Assembly (NCBI RefSeq): GCF_003207855.1
Contig: NZ_NKTZ01000005.1
Span: 124,001 to 188,000 of the forward strand
From: Komagataeibacter rhaeticus
Lineage (GTDB): Bacteria > Pseudomonadota > Alphaproteobacteria > Acetobacterales > Acetobacteraceae
DNA: 64,000 nucleotides
Reading direction: 5' to 3'
How positions within the stretch are numbered: position 1 is the stretch's first letter; each line of letters opens with the position of its first letter. Positions 32,391 to 42,081 of the stretch are shown here, one piece after another. The translations under genes and the position numbers were made by a program. The notes beneath the pieces are model-generated. The model saw nothing but the letters and a program-made list of their open reading frames with translations, was not told where the DNA came from and did no database searches.

Positions 32391-33302
32391 ATGCGGACTA
32401 TCAGTCCGGCAAAGGCTGTCGCAACGATGGCCCTGCTTGCTTCCTCCTTCATTATTCCTCCCGCACTCGCAGCTGGCCCCGCGCCTGTGGCGGCCAAGCC
32501 GGCCGCTGCCGGCACGGCGGACCAGAATCCGGTGCTGGCCAGCGTGAACGGGCAGGACATCCGCCTCAATGACGTGCGCCAGGCCATGGCCAGCATGCCC
32601 GAGCAGCTGCGCAAGCTGCCCGACAACATCATCGTGCCGATCCTGCTCAACCAGCTGGTTGACCAGCGCGCCATCCAGATCGCCGCCGCCAAGGCCGGGC
32701 TGGACAAGCAGCCCGACGTGCAGCAGCAGATGCAGCAGGCCGCGCAGAACGCGCTGCAGAATGCCTACCTGTCCGCCCAGGTGGCCCCCACGCTGACGGA
32801 TGAGGCCGTAAAGACCTATTACGACCAGAATTACGCCAACAAGCCCGGCGCGGAGGAAGTCCACGCCCGCCACATCCTGGTCAAGAGCGAGGCGGAAGCC
32901 AACGACATCATCAGGCAGCTCAAGGCTGGTGCCGATTTCGGCCAGCTGGCCACCAAGCTGTCCACCGATCCCGGTTCGGCCAAGCAGAATGGCGGCGACC
33001 TGGGCTGGTTCAAGAAGGGTGACATGCTGCCCACCTTCTGGGATGCGGCATCGGCCATGCAGCCCAACAGCTTCAGCCAGACCCCGGTACACACCCAGTA
33101 CGGCTGGCATGTGATCCAGGTGCTGGGCAAGCGTACCGCCCCCACCCCCACGCTTGACGCCATGCGCGACCAGATCCGCCAGAAGCTGATCCAGGAAGGC
33201 GTGCAGAAGGCCGTGAGCAACGCCCTGTCACAGGTCAAGGTTGTCCGCTTCGGCCCCGATGGCAAGCCGCTGCCCGAAACCCAGCCGGGTGCCGCCCACT
33301 GA
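32391..33302 (+). CDS. Periplasmic parvulin-type peptidyl-prolyl isomerase
   Basis: The 303-residue protein has a signal peptide ([18 protein letters not shown]), a Pro/Ala linker, a SurA/PrsA-like chaperone region ([20 protein letters not shown]) and a parvulin domain ([13 protein letters not shown] ... [15 protein letters not shown] ... YGWHVIQV). It helps fold outer-membrane or secreted proteins. It is divergent from secA across a 246-bp gap that should hold both promoters. Confidence 0.92.
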   Translation: MRTISPAKAVATMALLASSFIIPPALAAGPAPVAAKPAAAGTADQNPVLASVNGQDIRLNDVRQAMASMPEQLRKLPDNIIVPILLNQLVDQRAIQIAAAKAGLDKQPDVQQQMQQAAQNALQNAYLSAQVAPTLTDEAVKTYYDQNYANKPGAEEVHARHILVKSEAEANDIIRQLKAGADFGQLATKLSTDPGSAKQNGGDLGWFKKGDMLPTFWDAASAMQPNSFSQTPVHTQYGWHVIQVLGKRTAPTPTLDAMRDQIRQKLIQEGVQKAVSNALSQVKVVRFGPDGKPLPETQPGAAH

Positions 33303-33310
33303 TCCGGGCC

Positions 33311-33352
33311 GCCGCCGGGTCAGCCCCACGGGTTGCCCGGCGGCATTGTTTT
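33311..33352 (+). terminator. Terminator after the parvulin gene
   Basis: GCCGCCGGG pairs with CCCGGCGGC (9 bp) around a 16-base loop, followed by ATTGTTTT. This is a plausible rho-independent terminator nine bases past the stop. Confidence 0.65.
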
Positions 33353-33397
33353 CCCCGCCTGCCCTGCCGCCGCCTTACCACAGGATCGTGACCGACC

Positions 33398-34633
33398 ATG
33401 GCCAATGCCCTGCCCGTCTCCCCCCTTTCCCGGCCCCTGCCCGAACTGCCGCCGCTGGCGGGCGTGCGCTTTGGCGCGACCGAAGCCGGCATCCGCTACA
33501 GGGGGCGCACTGACCTGGTCATGGCGGAATTCGCGCCGGGCACGACGGTGGCGGGTGTCTATACCCGCAGCAAATGCCCCGGCGCGCCGGTGGACTGGTG
33601 CCGTGCCGCCATGGCCGATGGCCGGGCGCGCGCGCTGGTGGTCAATGCGGGCAACGCCAATGTCTTTACCGGCCGCGCGGGCTTTGAGGCAACGCAGGCC
33701 AACGCGGCCGATGCCGCCCGCCTGGTGGGCTGCGCGGCCAGCGAGGTGTTCCTCGCCTCCACCGGCGTGATTGGCGAGGTCCTGCCCTACAGAAAGATCT
33801 CGGTGGCCCTGCCGGGGCTGTACGCCACCCTGTCCGAGCATGGGTGGGCCGATGCCGCGCGTGGCATCATGACCACGGACACCTTTCCCAAGGCCGCGAC
33901 CCGCGTCGCGCGCATCGGGGCGACCACCGTACGCATCCAGGGCATTGCCAAGGGCAGCGGCATGATCGCACCCGACATGGCCACCATGCTTGCCTTTGTC
34001 GCAACCGACGCGAAGCTGCCCGCCAGCGTGATCCAGGCGCTGCTGGATGATGGCGTCAGGCGCAGCTTCAACTGCATCACGGTGGATTCCGACACCTCCA
34101 CGTCCGACATGCTGCTGCTGTTCGCAACCGGCCAGGCGGGCAATGCCGAAGTGACGCGGGCGGACGCGCCGGAACTGGCGGAATTCCGCACCGCCCTCGA
34201 TTCCCTGCTGCTGGAGCTGGCGCTGCTGGTCATCCGCGACGGGGAGGGCGTGACCAAGATGATGCACATTACCGTCACCGGCGCCGTATCCGACCAGTCC
34301 GCCCACAACATCGCCATGGCCGTTGCCAATTCGCCGCTGGTCAAGACCGCCGTTGCGGGGGAAGACGCCAACTGGGGCCGCGTGGTCATGGCGGTGGGCA
34401 AATGTGGTGAACCCGCCAACCGTGACACGCTTTCGGTCAGCATCGGGGGCACCTGCATCGCGCAGAACGGCACGGTGGTGCCCGATTATGACGAAACCCC
34501 CGTTGTCGCCCACATGAGGGGCCGGGAAATCGAGATCGCGATCGATATCGGCCTGGCCAACGGCACCGCCCAGGCCTGGGGCTGTGACCTGACGCACGGC
34601 TATATCAACATCAACGGCGCCTACCGCAGCTAG
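33398..34633 (+). CDS. argJ: Bifunctional ornithine acetyltransferase / N-acetylglutamate synthase
   Basis: The 411-residue protein has GVRFGATEAGIRYRGRTDL, the precursor-cleavage site KGSGMIAPDMATMLAF whose Thr becomes the nucleophile of the beta chain, and NSPLVKTAVAGEDANWGR. It recycles the acetyl group in arginine synthesis. It stands alone, with a terminator on each side. Confidence 0.96.
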   Translation: MANALPVSPLSRPLPELPPLAGVRFGATEAGIRYRGRTDLVMAEFAPGTTVAGVYTRSKCPGAPVDWCRAAMADGRARALVVNAGNANVFTGRAGFEATQANAADAARLVGCAASEVFLASTGVIGEVLPYRKISVALPGLYATLSEHGWADAARGIMTTDTFPKAATRVARIGATTVRIQGIAKGSGMIAPDMATMLAFVATDAKLPASVIQALLDDGVRRSFNCITVDSDTSTSDMLLLFATGQAGNAEVTRADAPELAEFRTALDSLLLELALLVIRDGEGVTKMMHITVTGAVSDQSAHNIAMAVANSPLVKTAVAGEDANWGRVVMAVGKCGEPANRDTLSVSIGGTCIAQNGTVVPDYDETPVVAHMRGREIEIAIDIGLANGTAQAWGCDLTHGYININGAYRS

Positions 34634-34640
34634 TCGGCAC

Positions 34641-34668
34641 GGGGCCACCGGCGGCCCCCGCGTTTTTT
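34641..34668 (+). terminator. Terminator after argJ
   Basis: GGGGCC-ACCGGC-GGCCCC is followed by CGCG and six T residues, seven bases past the argJ stop. Confidence 0.75.
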
Positions 34669-34742
34669 GCTGTTCCGTTCCGGCTGGAGCAATGGCATTG
34701 CTGTGCTGTTGAATCCATGCCAGCCAGACAGGAACGCCCTGC

Positions 34743-35336
34743 ATGACGAACCCGTTTTTCCGACCCGAGCCAAACCCGCAGGCCATCTGGACCTATGCCG
34801 GGTTCTGGATGCGGGTCGTGGCCTACCTGATCGATTCCATCGTGCTGTGGGGGGTGCTGGCCCTGCTCGGGCTGCTGCTTGTGCCGCCCAGCCTTTCGGT
34901 CACGATCTTTGATCCGCAATCGACGGGGGGCAGCGGGGGGGATTACCGCATCTCCTATATCCATCCCGTCGATTACACCATCGCCTCCACCACGCCCCAC
35001 ATGCACTGGAATGGCAATGGCGTGTTCGAGATCCTTTCCCTGCTCATCCCCGCCGCCTATTACATCCTGTGCGAAGCATCCCGCGCGCAGGCCACGCCGG
35101 GCAAGCTGCTGTGCGGCATGCGGGTGACCGACCTGTACGGCAACCGCATTACCGTGGCCCGCGCCATGGGACGGTATTTTGGCAAATATCTTTCCCTGTT
35201 CATTCTGGGCATCGGCTTCCTCATGGTCCTGTGGACCCAGCGCAAGCAGGCCCTGCACGACATCCTGGCAGGCACATGCGTGATCCGCCGCCAGCCGCGC
35301 GCCCCGGCCCCCCAGCCGCCGCCCCAGTGGGGCTGA
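34743..35336 (+). CDS. RDD family membrane protein
   Basis: The 197-residue protein has the RDD pattern: FWMRVVAYLIDSIVLWGVLALLG at the first helix, a second helix FEILSLLIPAAYYIL, then TPGKLLCGMRVTDLYGN and a last helix ending TQRKQALHDILAGTCVIRR. RDD proteins are small integral membrane proteins of mostly unknown function, some implicated in ion or drug transport. Both ends are cytosolic and Pro-rich. Confidence 0.88.
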   Translation: MTNPFFRPEPNPQAIWTYAGFWMRVVAYLIDSIVLWGVLALLGLLLVPPSLSVTIFDPQSTGGSGGDYRISYIHPVDYTIASTTPHMHWNGNGVFEILSLLIPAAYYILCEASRAQATPGKLLCGMRVTDLYGNRITVARAMGRYFGKYLSLFILGIGFLMVLWTQRKQALHDILAGTCVIRRQPRAPAPQPPPQWG

Positions 35337-35394
35337 CGTGACAAAAAAGGCCCTTGATGAATGCAACCCTGCCGTCTTTTGTAATCTTTTACCC

Positions 35395-35414
35395 TGATAT
35401 TGCATGATATTGCA
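35395..35414 (+). promoter_or_regulatory. Two tandem 10-bp repeats upstream of the MscS operon
   Basis: TGATATTGCA occurs twice head-to-tail, one helical turn apart, in the AT-rich leader 124 bp before the mscS start. The layout suits a regulator binding one DNA face, or an extended promoter element. Confidence 0.35.
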
Positions 35415-35519
35415 TATTCCCCGGCCACGTCAGGACAGCCCCCCGCAGGACTGCGCGCGGGCGTTTTGCCGCAGCCATGGGGGGAGCCCGGACACACCAC
35501 CCGGGCATCGCGCCATTTA

Positions 35520-35529
35520 AAGGAGGTGA
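35520..35529 (+). promoter_or_regulatory. Near-perfect Shine-Dalgarno for the MscS gene
   Basis: AAGGAGGTGA matches the 16S anti-SD fully. ATG 35538 lies 11 bases past GGAGG, slightly long. It decides the start over the open frame that extends to 35400. Confidence 0.7.
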
Positions 35530-35537
35530 ACATCGGC

Positions 35538-38102
35538 ATGTCGGCCCATTCCATGACTACCGCCCGACCCGTCCCCACACAGGGTGGACGGACCGGCATC
35601 GTACGCATACTGGCAGCCTTCATGCTTGTGCTCCTGCCCTGGATCGCGCCCGCGCATGCGGCGGATGCGACACCCGCCCAGGCCTCGGGCCAGGTCATCA
35701 CCGCCCAGCAGGCCCAGCAGGTCCTGTCCGTCCTGAACGACCCGCAGAAGCGTGAGGAATTCACCCGCACGCTCGATGCCATAGCCAGGGGCCTGCCCGC
35801 GCAGCAGATTGCCCCGGCACCGGCCCCTGCGCCCACTGCCGCCAAGAAACCGGCCGCCACCGCCGATGTGGAACTGGAACCGGACAGCATCAGCAGTGAA
35901 ACCATGAACGAACTGACCCATATGCGCGACCTTGCGCTGCGGCAGGGCGAAAACTTCATGGCGCTGTTCAAGGACCTGGCCTTTGTGGGGCGCTGGGTCC
36001 ACTCCATGCTGGCCAATACCGATTCGCGCCAGATCCTGCTTGATGCGCTGACACGCGCCAGCCTGATCTTCATCCTTGCCCTTGTGGCCGAGCGCGGGCT
36101 GTCGATTGCCATGCGCAAGCCGCTGGCCGGTGTCACCGCGCGCGCGGTGGCGACCGAGGCCCGGCTGAACCGCCGCATCATCAATGAGGAACACGAAGAC
36201 GACCAGCCCGCGCCGCCGCCTGCTTCCTCGGCCGATGCCGCGGCGGAACAGCAGACCGAACAGGCCCGCCAGCAGGATGACCGCCACAAGCACGAGACAC
36301 TGCGCATCATCACGCGCATTCCCTATTCGCTGCTGCATTTCCTGATCAAGCTGCTGCCGGTGGCCCTGTTCTTCGGGCTGGGTTATGGCGGTTCCGTGCT
36401 GCTGACCTCCACCCACCAGGCGGAGATGGTCACGATCACGCTGACCAATGCCTATGTGATCGCCCGTGTGATCTACCTGCTGCTCGAGACGGTGTTCGTG
36501 CCGCATTCCCCCACCATCCGCCTGTGCAGCGCATCGGATGCGACGGCGCGCATGGTCACGCGGTGGTGGAACTTCCTGGTGGCGGCACCCTCCATCGTGG
36601 TGTGCCTGTCCACGCTGGGCGGCGTGTTCGCCATGCCCGCGCGCGGGACGGAAGCCATCATCCGTGCCGTGGTGCTGATCGAGCACGTCCTGATCGCGAT
36701 CTTCATCTGGCGCATCCGCCACCATGTGGGCGCGGCGCTGCAGCCCTCAACACGGTTGCAGCAGAAGCCGTTCTGGATGTTCGTGGGCAAGATGGTCCGG
36801 TTCTGGTGGATTCCGGCCATGTTCTTCGACCTGGCGCTGTGGCTGGTCTGGGCCACCCAGATCCGTGGCGGCTATGCGTGGATCCTGCGCACGCTGTCCC
36901 TGACCATCGTGGTCATCCTGGGCGCGCGCCTGCTGTCGGTGCTGGCGTTCAGCCTGCAGAACAGGCTTTTCCATGTGCCCGAAGCCACGGAAAAGCGCTA
37001 TCCCGGCCTGCAGGGACGGGTGGACTACTATTACCCGATCGCGCGCCGGACACTGTCCGTGCTGCTGACATTCGTCACGATCGTGCTGCTGGCCCAGTCC
37101 TGGGGGCTGCCGGCGATCCGGTTCTTCGTGCATGGCTCGCTCGGCCCCAAGATCGTGGGCGCGATGCTGACGATCATGATCGCCTACACCATCGCGATCG
37201 TGGTGTGGGAAGTGGCCAACGCCATCCTGCAGAACCAGATCTCGCGCTTCGAGACATCGGAACAGGCCTCCCGCGCCACCCGCCTGCGCACGGTGCTGCC
37301 GATCATCCGCACGGTGCTGCTGACCTTCATCATCATCATCGTCACGGTGACGACACTGTCGCAGATCGGCATCAACGTGGCCCCGCTGCTGACCGGTGCG
37401 GGCATCATGGGTGCGGCCATCGCCTTCGGTTCGCAAAGCCTGGTGAAGGACTTCATCACCGGCTTCTTCATGCTGGTGGAAAACGCGATGCAGGTGGGTG
37501 ACTGGGTCACGGCGGGCAGCGTTGCCGGCACGGTGGAGCACCTGTCCATCCGTACCCTGCGGCTGCGCGCGATCAACGGGGACCTGCACATCATCCCCTT
37601 CTCCTCCGTCACCTCGATCGCCAATACGTCGCGCGACTACAATCTTGTGGTGGTCAGCTTCATGCTGGACCTGACGGAAGACCAGCACCGTGTGGCGGCC
37701 ATCCTGAAGGATGAACTCTCGACCATGCGCAGGGACCCCGTATTCGGCCCGCTGATCAAGTCGGATTTCTCCTATCTGGGCGTGGAGCAGGCCGATGGCA
37801 ACGGCGCCAAGTTCCTTGGCTCCATCCGCACGGCGGCAGGTGCGAAATGGAAGGTCTACCGTGAATATTACAGCCGCCTGAGCGCGCGCATGGTGCGCGA
37901 GCAGGTGAAGTTCCCGATCCCGACCTCCCTCAACCTGCTGGCCAATGGCCCGACGGGCACGCTGCGCATGAACATGGAGGAAAACCCCGGTGCCATCATG
38001 GCGGCCCACGCCGCGCAGCCCGCTGAGGCCGCTCCCGCCCCGAAGGCAGGCAACGGACAGGCGGATGCCCCGGCCGGGGGGGATGCCCCCACCCATGACT
38101 GA
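35538..38102 (+). CDS. Large MscS-type mechanosensitive channel (MscK/YbiO-like)
   Basis: The 854-residue protein has a signal peptide (LAAFMLVLLPWIAPAHA), a periplasmic Gln/Ala-rich domain (about 40-160) and many membrane helices. The MscS pore/beta domain is at about 600-720: GAGIMGAAIAFGSQSLVKDFITGFFMLVENAMQ, written here as adjoining short motifs (TGAGIMGAAIAFG, QSLVKDFITGF), then VGDWVTAGSVAGTVEHLSIR. It should release solutes on hypo-osmotic shock. The C-terminus is Ala/Pro-rich. It overlaps the next gene by eight bases. Confidence 0.9.
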   Translation: MSAHSMTTARPVPTQGGRTGIVRILAAFMLVLLPWIAPAHAADATPAQASGQVITAQQAQQVLSVLNDPQKREEFTRTLDAIARGLPAQQIAPAPAPAPTAAKKPAATADVELEPDSISSETMNELTHMRDLALRQGENFMALFKDLAFVGRWVHSMLANTDSRQILLDALTRASLIFILALVAERGLSIAMRKPLAGVTARAVATEARLNRRIINEEHEDDQPAPPPASSADAAAEQQTEQARQQDDRHKHETLRIITRIPYSLLHFLIKLLPVALFFGLGYGGSVLLTSTHQAEMVTITLTNAYVIARVIYLLLETVFVPHSPTIRLCSASDATARMVTRWWNFLVAAPSIVVCLSTLGGVFAMPARGTEAIIRAVVLIEHVLIAIFIWRIRHHVGAALQPSTRLQQKPFWMFVGKMVRFWWIPAMFFDLALWLVWATQIRGGYAWILRTLSLTIVVILGARLLSVLAFSLQNRLFHVPEATEKRYPGLQGRVDYYYPIARRTLSVLLTFVTIVLLAQSWGLPAIRFFVHGSLGPKIVGAMLTIMIAYTIAIVVWEVANAILQNQISRFETSEQASRATRLRTVLPIIRTVLLTFIIIIVTVTTLSQIGINVAPLLTGAGIMGAAIAFGSQSLVKDFITGFFMLVENAMQVGDWVTAGSVAGTVEHLSIRTLRLRAINGDLHIIPFSSVTSIANTSRDYNLVVVSFMLDLTEDQHRVAAILKDELSTMRRDPVFGPLIKSDFSYLGVEQADGNGAKFLGSIRTAAGAKWKVYREYYSRLSARMVREQVKFPIPTSLNLLANGPTGTLRMNMEENPGAIMAAHAAQPAEAAPAPKAGNGQADAPAGGDAPTHD

Positions 38103-38829
38103 CGGGACGCCGATGCTGCCGGGGCGGCTGGAAGCCTCCCTGCGCAGGGATGGCTTTGCCTTCGTGCCACGGGGGGAGATGCTGCCCCGGCTGGAGCAGT
38201 ACGGCCTGCGCGACTGGGCCAGTTTTGCAGGCAGCTGGAACCGGCTGGGGCTGGACCGCTACATGGCCGATGGCGGGCGCTACCGCCGCCGCCGCCATGC
38301 CACCTTCGCCATCAGCGCGCGGGGCATCCAGCGCAAGAAGCACCAGCCCCATTACCAGAGCCGGGACTACAATGAACTCAATGGCGGGATCGAACGCTGG
38401 TTCCGCGCCGTTGAACCCGAGATGGGGGAACACCCGGCGCTACGCGCCATCCTGCGGCTCATGCACCGGATCGTGACCGACATGAGCGATCCGGCCCATG
38501 TCCCGGACGTATGGCATACCGAAGTCCACCAGTTCCGTATCGAGGCGCTGGACAGCACGCCGGGCCAGCCCACCCCCGAAGGGCTGCACCGCGATGGCGT
38601 GGACTGGGTGATGGTGGTCATGGTCCGGCGCGAGAACGTGATGTCCGGCGAGACCACGATCCATGACCTGCAGCGCACCATGGTCGGTGGTTTCATGCTT
38701 GACCAGCCGCTGGATACGGCGGTGGTCAATGACAACCGTGTCTATCACGGGGTTACGGCGGTGCGGTCGCTCGACCCCACGCGGCCAGCCTATCGTGACG
38801 TACTGGTCGTGACCTTCCGCCACCAATGA
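38095..38829 (+). CDS. 2-oxoglutarate/Fe(II)-dependent dioxygenase family protein
   Basis: The 244-residue protein fits the 2OG-Fe dioxygenase family that includes BsmA and free-amino-acid hydroxylases. Likely iron ligands are H165 and D167 (GLHRDGVDW) and H218 (VYHGVTAV); R230 or R234 near the C-terminus may bind 2-oxoglutarate. Substrate is unknown; relatives hydroxylate L-isoleucine and similar amino acids. It overlaps the MscS gene by eight bases and the next gene by four, so all three should be cotranslated. Confidence 0.85.
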   Translation: MTDGTPMLPGRLEASLRRDGFAFVPRGEMLPRLEQYGLRDWASFAGSWNRLGLDRYMADGGRYRRRRHATFAISARGIQRKKHQPHYQSRDYNELNGGIERWFRAVEPEMGEHPALRAILRLMHRIVTDMSDPAHVPDVWHTEVHQFRIEALDSTPGQPTPEGLHRDGVDWVMVVMVRRENVMSGETTIHDLQRTMVGGFMLDQPLDTAVVNDNRVYHGVTAVRSLDPTRPAYRDVLVVTFRHQ

Positions 38830-39896
38830 ATGACACCGTCCCGCCGGGGCGGCGGCCCGGGGCATGGCGGCATTTCTGTGCCTGCGCCCTGGCCACCATG
38901 CTGGTGGCGGGATGCGGCCTCTACCTGTTCATCGTGACGGTGGACCCGTGGAACATCCTGCCGTTTTCTCCCCCGCTTGCGCGCATACCCGTTACGTCAA
39001 ACGCCCGCTACACCATGCCCGCCCTGGCACGGGACCCGCGGTTCGATTCCGTGGTGCTGGGCACGTCCACCAGCAGGCTGATGCAGCCCGCCCTGCTGGA
39101 CCGGGCACTGGGGGGGCATTTCCTCAGCATGGCCATGAACAGTGCAAGCCCGTGGGAACAGGGGCGCGTGCTTGATGCCTTCCTGCGCAGCCATCCCGCT
39201 CCGCGCACCGTCATGATCGGGGTGGATGCCGCATGGTGCCATGAACGCCCCGGCAGCCTGACATCCCCCAACCGCCCCTGGCCGGAATGGATGTACGGCC
39301 ACCCCGCCTGGCAGGGCTACCTGCACATGGCCAGCCTGTACGCGCTACAGGAAGCCGCCAACGAATTCCTGTGGATGACCGGGCACAAGGCCCAGCGCTT
39401 CGGCACCGACGGCTATGCCAGTTTCGTTCCGCCGGACGGCACGTACGACCCTGCCCGCGTACAGGCCGCCTTCGCGCACTGGGCGCCGCCCGACAACACA
39501 CAGGCCCCGCCGGGCATGGCGCAGACGCCCCCCGCCAGCATGCGCCTTCTGGCCACCATGCTGGCCCGCCTGCCCGCCGGCACGCTGAAGATCCTGTGGT
39601 TCCCACCCGCTTCCGCCACCCTGCACGGCATGACGGGCAGCATTGCCGCGGCCCGCCTGCAGGCCTGCAGGCTGGGGGTGGCGGCACTGGCCGCCCGTAC
39701 CCCCGATGCCATCGCCCTTGACTTCAACCATGACAGCGCGCTGACCACGGAGCGGAACAATTTCTGGGACCCGCTGCACTACCGCATTCCCGTCGCCCAC
39801 CGGCTGGTCGCCGCCATCGCCGCCGCCCTGCATGGCCCCCCCCCGGCCGATCCGGCGCTGGACATCCTGTACCGCCCCGTGCCACCGGCAGGGTAA
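38826..39896 (+). CDS. Membrane-anchored SGNH/GDSL-like hydrolase
   Basis: The 356-residue protein has an N-terminal membrane anchor (FCACALATMLVAGCGLYLFIV) and a periplasmic domain. VVLGTSTSRL (GTSTSR at 79-84) resembles the nucleophile block and NNFWDPLHYR (D315, H318) the Asp-x-x-His block of SGNH enzymes such as DltD/AlgX-type acyl-handling proteins. The family is inferred from these motifs only. Its ATG overlaps the dioxygenase stop. Confidence 0.6.
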   Translation: MNDTVPPGRRPGAWRHFCACALATMLVAGCGLYLFIVTVDPWNILPFSPPLARIPVTSNARYTMPALARDPRFDSVVLGTSTSRLMQPALLDRALGGHFLSMAMNSASPWEQGRVLDAFLRSHPAPRTVMIGVDAAWCHERPGSLTSPNRPWPEWMYGHPAWQGYLHMASLYALQEAANEFLWMTGHKAQRFGTDGYASFVPPDGTYDPARVQAAFAHWAPPDNTQAPPGMAQTPPASMRLLATMLARLPAGTLKILWFPPASATLHGMTGSIAAARLQACRLGVAALAARTPDAIALDFNHDSALTTERNNFWDPLHYRIPVAHRLVAAIAAALHGPPPADPALDILYRPVPPAG

Positions 39897-40115
39897 AAAC
39901 CGCCCGGCGGGTCCAAAGCCATGCGCTGCCATCGCGGAGCCTCCCCAGCGGCGGGGCTTGTGCGGGGCGGGTCATCTGGTATGGAAAACAGGACACCGTG
40001 AAATACCCGCCCGGTACAGGCACGCCGCAGGCATGGGGCCAGGGTACGGAATCGTCTTGTGCAGGCCACCCCGCGACCGGGCGGCCAGATTGCGGCACTG
40101 AGGTTGGAGAGGCTG

Positions 40116-41252
40116 GTGAATACGTCCGTCAATGGTGCGCCACAATGGCATCTGCAGCCCGAGGCGAACCGGACCCTTGTTACCCTGTCGGGTAACTGGA
40201 TCGCGCAGGAAGGACGCATTCCCGCCTTTCCCGAAACCGGCCTGAAGGACGTGCCACGGGGGGCCGCGCTGGAATTCGATACCGGGCGGCTTGGCCGGTG
40301 GGATACATCGCTGATCAGCTTCCTGTGGGAACTCAAGCGCAGCGCGCGTGAGGCGCATGTGGATGTCCACATCGACACCCTGCCGGAATCGGCGCACAAG
40401 CTGCTTGACCTGCTGCCCGAAATCCCGCCGGAACCCGCCCCCCCCACGCCGCACCATTTCGCCCCGGTGGCGGCGGTGGGGCAGTTCACGCTCGATACAC
40501 TCAACGAGATCGGCTGCGTAAGCGAAATGGGGGCCGCCGCCGCGCGCGGGGGCATTGCCGCCCTGGTGGGGCGGGGGATGATGCGGACCGTCGATCTCAT
40601 GTCCGATCTTGCCGCCGCCGGGCCTGCGGCGCTGCTGATCGTAGGCGTGGTGAACTTTCTGGTCGGCGCGATCCTGGCCTTTGTCGGCTCGGTGGAACTG
40701 CACAAATTCGCAGCCGACATCTATGTCGCAAGCCTTGTGGCCATTGCCATGGTGCGTGAGATGTCGGCCGTCATGACCGCCATCATCATGGCGGGCCGCA
40801 CGGGTGGCGCCTATGCCGCGCGCATTTCCACCATGCAGGCGAATGAGGAAATCGACGCGCTTCAGGTCTTTGGCATTCCCGTCGCCAGCTACCTGATCCT
40901 GCCTTCGGTGCTGGCGCTGGGCTTCACCATGCCGCTGCTCTACCTGTACGGCTGCCTGATCGGCATGCTGGGGGGCTTTGTCGTCTCGTTCATCATGCTG
41001 CATGTCTCGCCGCTGGGCTATTTCCATGAAACGCTCCAGGCCCTGCCGCTGGACCAGTTCACCTTCGGCTTCATCAAGAGCCTGGTGTTCGGCACGTTCG
41101 TGGGGCTGACAAGCTGCCGGATCGGGCTGAAGGCGGGACGCAGCGCCGCCGATGTGGGCATTGCCGCGACCAAGGCCGTGGTGGTGGGCATTGTGGGCGT
41201 GATCGCGCTGGACGCGGTCTTTGCGGTTATCGCCAACGTGATCGGGATCTGA
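40116..41252 (+). CDS. MlaE-type ABC permease with fused N-terminal STAS domain
   Basis: The protein of about 378 residues begins with a STAS-like domain (LVTLSGNWIAQEGRIPAF; RWDTSLISFLWEL, about 20-110) that is separate MlaB in E. coli. It is followed by an MlaE permease (MGAAAARGGIAALVGRGMMR; REMSAVMTAIIMAGRTGGAYAA; EIDALQVFGIP). It moves phospholipid between inner membrane and periplasm. GTG 40116 with GGAGAGG upstream is preferred over an earlier TTG. Confidence 0.9.
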   Translation: MNTSVNGAPQWHLQPEANRTLVTLSGNWIAQEGRIPAFPETGLKDVPRGAALEFDTGRLGRWDTSLISFLWELKRSAREAHVDVHIDTLPESAHKLLDLLPEIPPEPAPPTPHHFAPVAAVGQFTLDTLNEIGCVSEMGAAAARGGIAALVGRGMMRTVDLMSDLAAAGPAALLIVGVVNFLVGAILAFVGSVELHKFAADIYVASLVAIAMVREMSAVMTAIIMAGRTGGAYAARISTMQANEEIDALQVFGIPVASYLILPSVLALGFTMPLLYLYGCLIGMLGGFVVSFIMLHVSPLGYFHETLQALPLDQFTFGFIKSLVFGTFVGLTSCRIGLKAGRSAADVGIAATKAVVVGIVGVIALDAVFAVIANVIGI

Positions 41253-41257
41253 CCGCC

Positions 41258-42076
41258 ATGAACGACCTTCATAACCAGATGCCCTCCGCCCCCGATGATA
41301 CCCGCCCGGTCATGATTTCGGTCAACGGCGTGACACTGGCCTTCGGCCCCAAGGTGATCCAGCACGACGTGTCCTTTGAGGTGAAGCGCGGCAGCATCTT
41401 CGCCGTGATGGGGGGATCGGGCTGCGGCAAGAGCACCCTGCTCAAGAGCATGATCGGCCTGCTGCGCCCCACACAGGGCCGCTACCTGGTGGGGCAGGAC
41501 AATTACTGGGCGGGTGACGACGCAAGCCGCGTGCATATCGGCCGGCGCTTTGGCGTGCTGTTCCAGAGCGGGGCGCTGTGGAGTTCCATGACCGTGGGCG
41601 AGAACGTGGCCCTGCCCATGCAGATGTTCACCAGGCTGGAGCCACCCGTCATCCGCCAGATGGTGGAACTCAAGCTGGGGCTGGTGGGCATGCTGCATGC
41701 CATTGACCAGTATCCCTCCGAACTCAGCGGCGGCATGCGCAAGCGCGCGGGGCTGGCGCGCGCCATGTCGCTGGACCCTGACATCCTGTTCTTTGATGAA
41801 CCCTCGGCCGGGCTGGACCCGATCACCTCGGCCCGGCTGGATGAACTGATCCTGAACCTGCGCGACGGGCTGGGGGCCACGATCATCATCGTCAGCCACG
41901 AACTGTCCAGCCTGTTCCATATTGCCGATGACGGCATATTCCTTGATGCCGGGCAGAAGACCGCCATCGCCCACGGTTCCCCCGTATGGCTGCGCGACCA
42001 CTGCACCGACCCCGTGGTCCATGCCTTCATGCACCGTGAACAGCTGGACAGTTCCAGCCCCCACGGAGACGGGTAA
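41258..42076 (+). CDS. MlaF-type ABC transporter ATPase
   Basis: The 272-residue ATPase has Walker A MGGSGCGKSTLLKSMIGL, Q-loop FGVLFQSGALWSSMTVGENV, signature ELSGGMRKRAGLARAM and Walker B ILFFDEPSAGLDPIT. FQSGALWSSMTV is typical of MlaF. It powers the permease encoded five bases upstream. Confidence 0.94.
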   Translation: MNDLHNQMPSAPDDTRPVMISVNGVTLAFGPKVIQHDVSFEVKRGSIFAVMGGSGCGKSTLLKSMIGLLRPTQGRYLVGQDNYWAGDDASRVHIGRRFGVLFQSGALWSSMTVGENVALPMQMFTRLEPPVIRQMVELKLGLVGMLHAIDQYPSELSGGMRKRAGLARAMSLDPDILFFDEPSAGLDPITSARLDELILNLRDGLGATIIIVSHELSSLFHIADDGIFLDAGQKTAIAHGSPVWLRDHCTDPVVHAFMHREQLDSSSPHGDG

Positions 42077-42081
42077 GCCCG

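Noticed and set aside
35341-35380. A possible sixth repeat copy (AAAAAAGGCCC...)
   Set aside because: It lacks a matching GCCGCC arm and forms no stem.
36747-38096. Long minus-strand frame antisense to the MscS gene
   Set aside because: It is a high-GC shadow rich in His/Arg/Gln. The plus-strand protein has clear MscS motifs and a good ribosome site.
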